From SHLQ01 sp047638715 (GTDB lineage Bacteria > Actinomycetota > Acidimicrobiia > Acidimicrobiales > SHLQ01): a DNA stretch of 7,280 bases. The stretch covers positions 1-7,280 of the forward strand of contig JBLIMK010000126.1 of NCBI GenBank assembly GCA_047638715.1. The letters are read 5' to 3'. The notes under the pieces are model-generated. The model saw nothing but the letters and a program-made list of their open reading frames with translations, did not search any database and was not told the DNA's origin. Shown one piece after another: positions 1 to 5,570 of the stretch; positions within the stretch are counted from its first letter, which is position 1; each line of letters starts with the position of its first letter. The translations under genes were made by a program, and so were the position numbers.

Positions 1-2
1 CG

Positions 3-329
3 TCGGCGAACGCGCGCCCCGTCGTCAGCGCGTTGTCGAGCGTGAACCCACGAATCTTTGTGAGTTCTGGCCACACCCATCGCAATCGACGACACACACT
101 CGCGGGCGGCATCACGTACACCGAGGTCGGCGCCACCAGCGACTATCCCGGCGTGTGGGCAGGTTATGAGGTCAGCGAGACCACGATTCGACAAACGGTT
201 CGCCGCATTGCAGCCCCCGAAGCGCTGACCTGGACCGAACTCACACGCCAGGCATTGCGTACCGTGTGGCCTCGTTGGTCCCAGGGACGGCTCGCCGATC
301 GCTGCGTCGACGTCTCGTTCGACCGCTGA
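3..329 (+). CDS. Metallophosphoesterase, C-terminal fragment (5' end outside window)
   Basis: The frame is open from the window edge to TGA 327-329, so this is the last 108 or so residues of a longer protein. The string SSGHTHRNRR contains the G-H-x-H motif that supplies metal ligands at the end of calcineurin-like phosphoesterase domains. It is followed by a beta-rich tail with GGITYTEVGATSDYPGVWAG, of the kind found in CpdA/Icc-like phosphodiesterases after the GHTH strand. The family hydrolyses phosphodiesters or phosphomonoesters using a dinuclear metal centre; the substrate cannot be told from this fragment. The TTG at 33 is an apparent start only, because homology continues upstream of the GHTH strand. 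The next gene begins 43 bases after the stop with its own promoter-like box, so the two are probably separate transcription units. Confidence 0.8.
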   Translation, partial: SANARPVVSALSSVNPRIFVSSGHTHRNRRHTLAGGITYTEVGATSDYPGVWAGYEVSETTIRQTVRRIAAPEALTWTELTRQALRTVWPRWSQGRLADRCVDVSFDR

Positions 330-360
330 ACGCCGCTTCCCCCTTACAGCGCGCCATTGG

Positions 361-366
361 TAGTGT
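361..366 (+). promoter_or_regulatory. Candidate -10 box (TAGTGT) for a leaderless start
   Basis: TAGTGT matches the TAnnnT form of an actinobacterial -10 hexamer and ends six bases before the ATG at 373. There is no Shine-Dalgarno sequence in front of that ATG, so transcription would begin at or next to the start codon. The same geometry recurs at 1707 and 3002. I see no convincing -35 element. Confidence 0.45.
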
Positions 367-372
367 CGGCGA

Positions 373-1632
373 ATGGAATTGGATCTCACCGCCAATGAAG
401 TGCGCGCGTTGTTCTCGCTCGTCGAGAAAGCGCTGACCACTCCCGATCAGTATCCGCTCAGCACCAACGCACTCCGATCGGCGTGCAATCAAAAGACCAG
501 TCGAGACCCAGTGATGGACCTCGGCGAAGCCGAGGTCGACGCTGCGGTCTTGTCGCTGCGCGAGCGGGGCTTGGCTCGAAGCTTGCGGCCCACTGGATCG
601 CGGTCGTGGAAACATCGCCACGTCATCAACGAGGTGCTCCCGCTCCCAGATTCGCACATCATGGTGCTCGCCGTACTCGGGTTGCGAGACGCACAAACTC
701 CTGGCGAACTTCGACAACGCACGGACCGGATGCACACATTCGAAACCGTTGAGGAGGTAGACGCGGTGCTGGCGGATCTCGCTGAACGCCCTGACCCACT
801 CGTTCGAAATCTTGGGCGTCAACCGGGACAGAGCCAAGATCGATGGGTCCACTGTCTCGGCGAAGCGGCGGTGCCAGCGTCTGAAAGCAAGCAGCGAGCG
901 TTGGCATCGGAGTTCCGCACGTTGCATGACGCTGGATTCTTCGCGATGCCGAACCCATGGGACCGAGGTTCAGCTCGACTGATGCAAGAACGCGGAGCGG
1001 TTGCATTGGCGACGACGAGCGCCGGATTTGGTCGTGCGATCGGGAAGGACGACCAGCTGGTCACCCGTGATGAACTGGTCGCTCACGTTGCAGACCTCAC
1101 CACATTCATCGACATCCCCCTCAATGTCGATAGCGAGCGGTTGTACCCAGAGGCGCCCGGCGGTATTGAACGGACGGTGCAGATGCTCGCAGATGCTGGA
1201 GCGGCCGGCGTCTCGATCGAGGACTACAACCCAACATCATCGGGGATCGACGGCATCGACGAAGCCACCGAAGCAGTGCATTGCGCGGTCGAGGCCTGCG
1301 CTCGACACGGCGTCGTGCTGACCGCTCGCGCGGAGAACTACCTCTATGGCCACCATGATCTAGACGACACCATCGAGCGCTTGGTGCGCTATGGAGATGC
1401 TGGCGCCGACTGTCTGTACGCACCAGGACTCCGCGACCTCTGGCACATCGACTTGGTGATCTCGGAGACGAATGCACCGATAAATGTGCTCACGTTGTCC
1501 GACGGCCCATCGCATCAGGAACTGGCCATGGCTGGAGTTCGCCGCATCTCTAGCGGATCGAGCGTGTACAACGCTGCGGCGAATGCAACGTCGGCGGCTA
1601 CAGACGCGTTTTTAGGTCGGTCCCCAACGTGA
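373..1632 (+). CDS. Fusion of a YceH/DUF480 winged-helix domain with a PEP mutase/isocitrate lyase-family domain
   Basis: This is a single uninterrupted 419-residue frame with two recognisable parts. Residues 1-162 match the YceH (DUF480) family: LTANEVRALFSLVEKALTTP, then QYPLS, ACNQKTSRDPVMDL (37-50) and the second repeat AQTPGELRQRTDRMHTF (107-123). E. coli YceH is about 215 residues and stands alone. Residues 177-415 match the ICL/PEP mutase superfamily, a TIM-barrel family that makes or breaks C-C or C-P bonds of 2-oxoacids: FRTLHDAGFFAMPNPWDRGS, LATTSAGFG, VDSERLY (252-258, aligned with the usual D-x-E-x-G-Y metal-site strand), GVSIEDYNP (279-287, metal-binding Glu) and VVLTARAENY (314-323). 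The isocitrate lyase KKCGH loop is absent, so the closer relatives are the phosphonomutase/oxaloacetate decarboxylase-like group. Oddity: the conserved Gly of DxExGY is Leu here. The ATG at 373 is chosen because the family homology begins at once after it and a -10-like box lies just upstream. The reaction and substrate are unknown. Confidence 0.88.
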   Translation: MELDLTANEVRALFSLVEKALTTPDQYPLSTNALRSACNQKTSRDPVMDLGEAEVDAAVLSLRERGLARSLRPTGSRSWKHRHVINEVLPLPDSHIMVLAVLGLRDAQTPGELRQRTDRMHTFETVEEVDAVLADLAERPDPLVRNLGRQPGQSQDRWVHCLGEAAVPASESKQRALASEFRTLHDAGFFAMPNPWDRGSARLMQERGAVALATTSAGFGRAIGKDDQLVTRDELVAHVADLTTFIDIPLNVDSERLYPEAPGGIERTVQMLADAGAAGVSIEDYNPTSSGIDGIDEATEAVHCAVEACARHGVVLTARAENYLYGHHDLDDTIERLVRYGDAGADCLYAPGLRDLWHIDLVISETNAPINVLTLSDGPSHQELAMAGVRRISSGSSVYNAAANATSAATDAFLGRSPT

Positions 1633-1709
1633 TCCGTCGTTGGACGATGATCAGTCTCGGAGCGGTCGTGCTCGGTTTCTTCATCGTGCAGCGGCGACAG
1701 GCTCGCTAG
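1629..1709 (+). CDS. Very short predicted single-pass membrane peptide (26 aa)
   Basis: A GTG at 1629 overlaps the TGA of the fusion gene in a GTGA arrangement, typical of translational coupling. The frame ends at TAG 1707-1709. The peptide starts MIRRWTM and continues with the hydrophobic stretch ISLGAVVLGFFIV, then QRRQAR, giving a short transmembrane helix flanked by basic residues on both sides. I do not recognise a family. Its stop codon forms the first three bases of the TAGCGT box proposed as promoter of the next gene. It may be a real small membrane protein or a chance frame; the coupling and the charge/hydrophobicity pattern favour real, but 26 codons give little statistical weight. 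Confidence 0.4.
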   Translation: MIRRWTMISLGAVVLGFFIVQRRQAR

Positions 1710-1712
1710 CGT
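1707..1712 (+). promoter_or_regulatory. Candidate -10 box (TAGCGT) for the DsbA-like selenoprotein gene
   Basis: TAGCGT fits TAnnnT and ends six bases before the ATG at 1719, the same spacing as at 361-373. No Shine-Dalgarno sequence precedes this ATG, so a leaderless transcript is the likely mode of initiation. The box supports 1719 as the true start and hence translation through the TGA at 1767. Confidence 0.45.
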
Positions 1713-1718
1713 GGCCTC

Positions 1719-2351
1719 ATGACCATCGCCGAACCGGTCCACCTCACGACCTACTCCGACTTTCTTTGACCCTGGTGCTACGTCGCGACAGTTCGTCTCG
1801 ACACCCTTTCGGCTCAGCTCGGTGAGCGGATCTCGATCGACTGGAAGTCGTTCTTGTTGCGCGTCGAACCCAAGACCGGCGATCGAGACGAGTTCATCGC
1901 CTACACCCAATCCTGGCTCAATCCGGCCGAGCAAGAGCCTGAGGCGAAGTTCACCCCCTGGTCGAGCAATGAAGAGCAGCCCTCGTCGAGCGTCCCAGCG
2001 CAGGTGGCCCTCAAAGCAGTGCGGGCAATCGCACCAGATCGCGCAATGGACTATCACCGCCGACTCCTGCGCGGGTACTTCAGCGAGAACCGCAACATCG
2101 CCGATAGCGACGTTCTCCTCGAACTCGCGGCCGATATCGGAATCGATCGTGAAGCCCTCACGTCGATTGGGAGCGAGCAACAAGACCGCTTCACCCAACA
2201 GGTGATCGAAGAACACAATGAGGCCATCCAGAGCGAGGTGACGGCGGTGCCAACCGTCGTGTTCGAACGCTCCTTCGCCGTGCCAGGAGCACAACCGGTC
2301 GACACCTATGTCCAGCTCGTGGAGCGCATCGAGGAGAAGAAGCGACCCTGA
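1719..2351 (+). CDS. DsbA/FrnE-like thiol oxidoreductase, probable selenoprotein (in-frame TGA 1767-1769 read as Sec)
   Basis: Read from ATG 1719 with TGA 1767-1769 decoded as selenocysteine, the product is 210 residues, the usual size for FrnE-type DsbA-family proteins. The N-terminus VHLTTYSDFL-U-PWCYVATVRL (residues 7-26) is the first strand and active-site helix of that family, where the normal motif is C-P-W-C or similar; here it is U17-P-W-C20. A helical insertion follows, then TAVPTVVF (175-182) with the cis-Pro (P178) that faces the active site in thioredoxin folds. Such proteins oxidise, reduce or isomerise dithiols; there is no signal peptide, so it should act in the cytoplasm. UGA is not generally reassigned, since most genes in the window end in TGA. 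After the TGA the frame stays open for 193 codons. Starting at TTG 1854 would leave a protein without the active site. The alternative is a Cys-to-stop mutation, but its placement on the catalytic Cys and the downstream hairpin make recoding much more likely. Confidence 0.85.
1782..1802 (+). promoter_or_regulatory. Candidate bacterial SECIS hairpin downstream of UGA 1767
   Basis: The RNA can fold with 1782-1785 (GUCG) paired to 1799-1802 (CGAC), a single C1786-U1798 mismatch, then 1787-1789 (GAC) paired to 1795-1797 (GUC), closing a five-base loop AGUUC. The loop has a G at its second position (1791), 21 bases after the UGA. Bacterial SECIS elements, bound by SelB, typically have a small apical loop with a G in the first two positions at roughly this distance from UGA. 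The element lies within the coding sequence, as is normal in bacteria. Pairing was done by hand; no folding energy was computed. Confidence 0.6.
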
Positions 2352-2366
2352 TCGAGCTGTGTTGGC

Positions 2367-2372
2367 TACGGT
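2367..2372 (+). promoter_or_regulatory. Weak -10-like box (TACGGT) upstream of the membrane protein gene
   Basis: TACGGT fits TAnnnT and lies in the 52-base gap between the DsbA-like gene and the membrane protein gene. It is about 30 bases before the ATG at 2404, so it would give a short leader, not a leaderless mRNA. It lies nearer a GTG at 2376 that opens an arginine-rich frame I regard as a shadow. Low confidence. Confidence 0.2.
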
Positions 2373-2403
2373 GTCGTGAATCCGGCGGGACACTATCGAG
2401 CTG

Positions 2404-2997
2404 ATGACCTTTTCTTTCCAACCTCACCTGATCAAACAAGATTCGGCCGTGCCACTTCGCATGATGGCCGGCGGGTTGATCGTTGGCGTCGCGGCTGTGG
2501 TCTCGGTGGGTCCCGTCACGAACCGAGCCACGGCGCTGATAGGGCTGACGTTGGTCGCTGGCGGCCTGATCGTGCTCACGCTCACAGGGCCGCGAACGTG
2601 GCGAATGGTGTTCGGCGCGGCCGCTGGGGCAGTCGCCTCTTGGCTCGGTTATCGGTTCGCGTTTCCCGATCGGATAGTTCCGGCGAGGGACGACCCGTTC
2701 GAACTTTTGCACCGCGAACATATCGCCGCCATCGGGCTCGGTCTGTCGGTCCTATCAATCGGGCTCGGCGGGCTTCTCGAATCTGTTCGGGCTCAGGCTG
2801 CGCCTGGGACATCACACATTGCGGTCCGAGCCCTCTTGGTCATGATCGGCATGGCGATCGTTGGCACACTCTGCGTCGAATTTGGCGTGTCGCGCGGAGT
2901 TTCCGCCGTCGCTACCGTCGCCGTGGGGCTCGGCCTTACCGCAATGGCGTGGCTACGCCGTGAACGTCCGACCAGCGACTTCGTACCTCGTCCCTGA
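2404..2997 (+). CDS. Integral membrane protein of unknown function, about six transmembrane helices
   Basis: The 197-residue product is strongly hydrophobic with helices at roughly residues 18-36, 43-62, 67-83, 105-125, 139-160 and 164-183. It lacks a cleavable signal peptide, is rich in Gly, Ala, Val and Leu, and ends in a basic tail (LRRERPTSDFVPRP). Loop residues 88-105 carry the charged segment FPDRIVPARDDPFELLHREH. I recognise no family or catalytic motif. The frame is preferred over an overlapping arginine-rich frame starting at GTG 2376 because only this one gives periodic hydrophobic segments. ATG 2404 is the first ATG/GTG/TTG start after an in-frame stop at 2377-2379. It lies between the selenoprotein gene and the glycan operon, and nothing ties it firmly to either. 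Confidence 0.8.
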   Translation: MTFSFQPHLIKQDSAVPLRMMAGGLIVGVAAVVSVGPVTNRATALIGLTLVAGGLIVLTLTGPRTWRMVFGAAAGAVASWLGYRFAFPDRIVPARDDPFELLHREHIAAIGLGLSVLSIGLGGLLESVRAQAAPGTSHIAVRALLVMIGMAIVGTLCVEFGVSRGVSAVATVAVGLGLTAMAWLRRERPTSDFVPRP

Positions 2998-3001
2998 CGG
3001 C

Positions 3002-3007
3002 TAACCT
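3002..3007 (+). promoter_or_regulatory. Candidate -10 box (TAACCT) for the glycosyltransferase operon
   Basis: TAACCT fits TAnnnT, lies just past the stop of the membrane protein gene, and ends seven bases before the GTG at 3015. No Shine-Dalgarno sequence is present. This is the third case in the window of the same box-to-start spacing and is the likely promoter of the five-gene operon that follows. Confidence 0.45.
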
Positions 3008-3014
3008 TCGCTTC

Positions 3015-4196
3015 GTGCGAATGCTGGTCATCTCCAACGACGTCATACCTGGATTTGGCGTGCCGGTGGCTGCGCCTGGTCTTCGGGCCGCTGGATTAGC
3101 CGAAGGCCTCCGTGCAAATGGGATCGACGTAGAGATCGCTGTTCCGAGCGACGTTCTCGCGAACGTGTTCGGGCCAAACACGCCGACGGCGCCTGCGGGT
3201 TCGACGATCGTCAGCCCGCAGGATCTACCAGACCACATCGTAAAAGGATCCTTCCATGTAGTGCTGTTCATCAATGCCAACCTGACTCCGCACCTCAGGC
3301 CTATCGATGGCGTGCACTTCGTCTACGACATGTTCGCCCCCAAAGTTCTCGAAGCCCTCGCGAGTGCTGAACAGCCGCGTCGGTGGCAGGCGATGGCGAC
3401 CGAAAAGGAACGGGCCCTTGCGCTCGCCGACTCGGTATGGGTCAACGGCGAACGAAAGCTCGGCTACGCCGTTGGTTGGATGCTTCGCAACGAGGTCGAT
3501 CGGATTCGAACCGTCGAGTTCAAGAAACGGTCACTTGTCGAAGGTGATCTCTTCGAACACATGCACGTCGTCGAGATGCCCGTGCCTCTTCCCATTGGGT
3601 TCGACATCGATGCGTCATCAGCGGGCTCAGAAGCGAACATCCGAATCGGCATCGGTGGTTATTCGCAGACGTGGAGCACGTTGAGCGCCGTCCACATGGG
3701 TCACCGAGCGTTGATCGAGGCAGGCCATGAACTCCACGCGTTGTTACCCGCCCACTGGGGCCGGGGAGCGAGTAAGGCCCCGACAAGCCAACTACCCGTC
3801 GAGGCGGTCGTGCACGATGGTCCGTTGCTCTATGACGACTTCGCTACATGGGTGCAATCAATGAATGCGATGGTCGATGTCTTCGAGCCCTCGCCTGAAC
3901 GCCGATTCGCAATGATCACCCGTACGGCTGTCGCGCTTCGCCTCGGCGTTCCTGTGATCCACGCAGTCGACTCCGAAGTCGCAGATCTGATTCGCAACCA
4001 TGACGCGGGATGGGTGATCCAACCCAATGATCTCGACGCGTGGAAGCTCGTGACGAGCGAAATCGCCGACCCGGTTGTGCTCGCCAGAAAGCGCGCTGGC
4101 GCACGACTAGTCTCGCTCGAACACTTTGCTCCTGTGGCCGCACTTCGAGGAGCCGCAGCGTCGCTTCTCGAGCTCGAAGCAAAGGGTTGGGCTTAG
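3015..4196 (+). CDS. GT-B-fold glycosyltransferase (family 4-like)
   Basis: The 393-residue product begins MRMLVISNDVIPGFG and has the N-terminal Rossmann pattern of GT-B enzymes, with a Gly-rich loop (GVPVAAPGLRAAGLAEGLRA) followed by GIDVEIAVPS. The C-terminal half has IRIGIGGYS near residue 213 and the donor-side region VDVFEPSPERRFAMITRTAV, then LRLGVPVIHA, AGWVIQPND (about 285-341), like the nucleotide-sugar-binding half of family 4 enzymes. A textbook E-x7-E motif is not clear; EPSPERR is the nearest. The family transfers a sugar from a nucleotide donor to a growing glycan. GTG 3015 is chosen because of the -10 box seven bases upstream; ATG 3021 is possible. It is the first gene of the operon and its stop overlaps the next start by one base. 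Donor and acceptor cannot be told. Confidence 0.75.
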   Translation: MRMLVISNDVIPGFGVPVAAPGLRAAGLAEGLRANGIDVEIAVPSDVLANVFGPNTPTAPAGSTIVSPQDLPDHIVKGSFHVVLFINANLTPHLRPIDGVHFVYDMFAPKVLEALASAEQPRRWQAMATEKERALALADSVWVNGERKLGYAVGWMLRNEVDRIRTVEFKKRSLVEGDLFEHMHVVEMPVPLPIGFDIDASSAGSEANIRIGIGGYSQTWSTLSAVHMGHRALIEAGHELHALLPAHWGRGASKAPTSQLPVEAVVHDGPLLYDDFATWVQSMNAMVDVFEPSPERRFAMITRTAVALRLGVPVIHAVDSEVADLIRNHDAGWVIQPNDLDAWKLVTSEIADPVVLARKRAGARLVSLEHFAPVAALRGAAASLLELEAKGWA

Positions 4197-5257
4197 TGTC
4201 CGCGTTGCCCGATCGGATGCACGTCCTGGTGCCGTTCTGGGGCATGGCAGGAGGGGTCATCAAGATCCTCGACTATGCAGACCACCTCGCGCAGTCGGGC
4301 ATCGAAACGACCATGTGGACACCGCCGCTTCCAATACGCGACGAACTCGTGTATTCGCTGCCTGTCGTTTCTCGCCTCGTCGAACACCGGTCGATCGACG
4401 TCAGAGACCTGCACAACCTTTCGTTCGACGAAGACAAACCGTGGGTCATGTTCACCGAGCCCACCCATCGGAAGAACATCGACGACGCGACAATGGAGCC
4501 ACTCGGGCGTCGGCTGATCCACCTGATCCAGGGAACTCGCCATGCCGATCCGCGCTGGCAGAACGGCTACAACTACCGCCTCCTGCACCGCCCCATGAGC
4601 CGAGTCGCTGTTTCCCACCAGGTTGCAGCCGCGATTCGACCCCTCGCCGATCGAACATTCGACCTTCGGACGATTGTCGAGGGCCACGATTGCGACTACT
4701 TCACCGCTCGTCCCACCGCGGCGAGCGCGCCCGCGAGCCGTCCCCTCCGAGTTCTGTACAACACCTGGAAATCTGATCTCGGCGACCGCGTCGCAGCGGC
4801 GATGGCCGGCGATTCGCGGGTGAGATTCATCGCCGTGCGGACTCCGCTCGGCTGGTCGTCGTTACGCAATCGCTACCACGGTGCAGATGTCATGCTGTGC
4901 ACTCCGGGTCCAGCCGAAGGGTTTTACCTGCCTGGACTCGAAGCGATGGCGGCACGCGCTGTCGTCGTCACGGCGCTTGTCGGAGGCAACGAGGCGTACG
5001 TCGATCCGGGTCAAAACGCCCTCGTTGCCACGTTCGACGACGTCGAGAGCCACGTGGTTGCTCTCACCCGGCTCATTGACGACGGCCAGTTACGAGAACG
5101 ACTGCTCGAGAGCGGCTCGGCCACATGTGCAAATCACACACTCGAGCGCGAACGTACTGATCTGCTCGACATTCTCCGCTCGCTCGTCGTCGACGACGAC
5201 GACGACGACGAGTCCAACCCAACCGCCCCGCAGAACTACGCTGGCTCGAAGGCCTGA
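4196..5257 (+). CDS. Glycosyltransferase with family-4 E-x7-E motif
   Basis: From GTG 4196 the product is 353 residues, MSALPDRMHVLVPFWGMAGG and onward. The Gly-rich N-terminal loop and the C-terminal string PAEGFYLPGLEAMAARAVVV give the E-x7-E signature (E241 and E249) of retaining GT-B family 4 enzymes, followed by GNEAYVDPGQNALV, which normally contacts the nucleotide sugar. The central part contains HLIQGTRHADPRWQNGYNYR. The frame is open upstream to 4040, but that extension is arginine-rich and overlaps the previous gene, so I reject it. An AAAGGG at 4181-4186, nine bases before the GTG, can serve as ribosome binding site, and the one-base overlap with the previous stop suggests coupling. 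ATG 4217 is an alternative start. The tail has a run of six Asp encoded by a GAC repeat, then a short polar end. It probably acts on the same glycan as its neighbour. Confidence 0.85.
   Translation: MSALPDRMHVLVPFWGMAGGVIKILDYADHLAQSGIETTMWTPPLPIRDELVYSLPVVSRLVEHRSIDVRDLHNLSFDEDKPWVMFTEPTHRKNIDDATMEPLGRRLIHLIQGTRHADPRWQNGYNYRLLHRPMSRVAVSHQVAAAIRPLADRTFDLRTIVEGHDCDYFTARPTAASAPASRPLRVLYNTWKSDLGDRVAAAMAGDSRVRFIAVRTPLGWSSLRNRYHGADVMLCTPGPAEGFYLPGLEAMAARAVVVTALVGGNEAYVDPGQNALVATFDDVESHVVALTRLIDDGQLRERLLESGSATCANHTLERERTDLLDILRSLVVDDDDDDESNPTAPQNYAGSKA
5192..5209 (+). repeat. (GAC)6 trinucleotide repeat
   Basis: Six perfect GAC units encode D-D-D-D-D-D near the end of the second glycosyltransferase. 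They are preceded by GTCGTC (5186-5191), making a short palindrome with the first two units. Length changes would stay in frame and only alter the length of an acidic tail. Confidence 0.85.
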
Positions 5258-5260
5258 GGA
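5256..5260 (+). promoter_or_regulatory. Shine-Dalgarno sequence GAGGA
   Basis: GAGGA overlaps the TGA of the glycosyltransferase and lies seven bases before the ATG at 5268. It is the best ribosome binding site in the window and fixes the start of the coiled-coil gene inside a longer open frame that begins upstream. Confidence 0.6.
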
Positions 5261-5267
5261 AGCGCAC

Positions 5268-5570
5268 ATGAATTACGAACCCATCGATATCGGCCTTGTT
5301 CCATCGACACCGCTAACAGACGACGAGAAAGCCGAGCTCGACTTTCTCCGGCACGAGGCCGCATACCTGCAACGCCGACTCTCCGAGGTCGAAAATGAAC
5401 TCGACGCCGCTGAGGTCGAACGCGACACGATCCGCCACGAACGAAATCTGATGGCGCAGGACTTCCAATGGACTCTCCAGCGTCTGGCCGCGTCACCGAT
5501 CGGCCCAGCGCTGAAGCGCGCGAAGGGATTCCGCAGACTCACCGACACATGGGGCGACGCAGCGACGTGA
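5268..5570 (+). CDS. Small coiled-coil protein of unknown function in the glycan operon
   Basis: The 100-residue product starts MNYEPIDIGLVPSTPLTDDE. Residues about 18-64 (including ELDFLRHEAAYLQRRLSEVE and LDAAEVERDTIRHERN) have heptad-like hydrophobic spacing in a highly charged helix, so a coiled coil is likely. The C-terminal third (LAASPIGPALKRAKGFRRL) is basic and amphipathic. There is no signal peptide or transmembrane helix. The frame is open upstream to 4881, but the strong GAGGA site and the change from arginine/serine-rich shadow sequence to an ordered protein place the start at ATG 5268. It lies ten bases after the second glycosyltransferase and overlaps the next gene by four bases (GTGA). 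Short coiled-coil proteins of this kind can serve as scaffolds or chain-length partners of glycosyltransferases, but that role here is inference. Confidence 0.75.
   Translation: MNYEPIDIGLVPSTPLTDDEKAELDFLRHEAAYLQRRLSEVENELDAAEVERDTIRHERNLMAQDFQWTLQRLAASPIGPALKRAKGFRRLTDTWGDAAT

Noticed and set aside
241..927. 228-codon minus-strand open frame over the phosphoesterase end and the DUF480 domain
   Set aside because: Arg/Ser-rich shadow antisense to a domain with unmistakable YceH motifs.
1767..1769. Reading the internal TGA as a general UGA reassignment
   Set aside because: Most other genes here (stops at 329, 1632, 2351, 2997, 5257, 5570 and 6208) end in TGA at family-appropriate positions, so UGA is a working stop codon.
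1854..2351. Short DsbA-like gene starting at TTG 1854
   Set aside because: This start removes the active-site strand and both redox positions that are readable just upstream in the same frame, and has no promoter or ribosome site of its own that I can see.
1515..2393. 292-codon open frame on the minus strand across the selenoprotein gene
   Set aside because: It is antisense to the fusion and DsbA-like genes, has no recognisable domain, and its composition fits the mirror of a GC-biased coding frame. It could mislead an annotator because it spans the TGA interruption uncut.
2376..2963. 195-codon + strand frame starting GTG 2376
   Set aside because: Overlaps the membrane protein gene in another frame and is arginine-rich without structure; the 2404 frame has regular hydrophobic helices.
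4040..4195. N-terminal extension of the second glycosyltransferase
   Set aside because: The extra 52 residues are Arg/Ser-rich, overlap the first glycosyltransferase, and are unlike any GT-B N-terminus; the coupled GTG at 4196 fits better.
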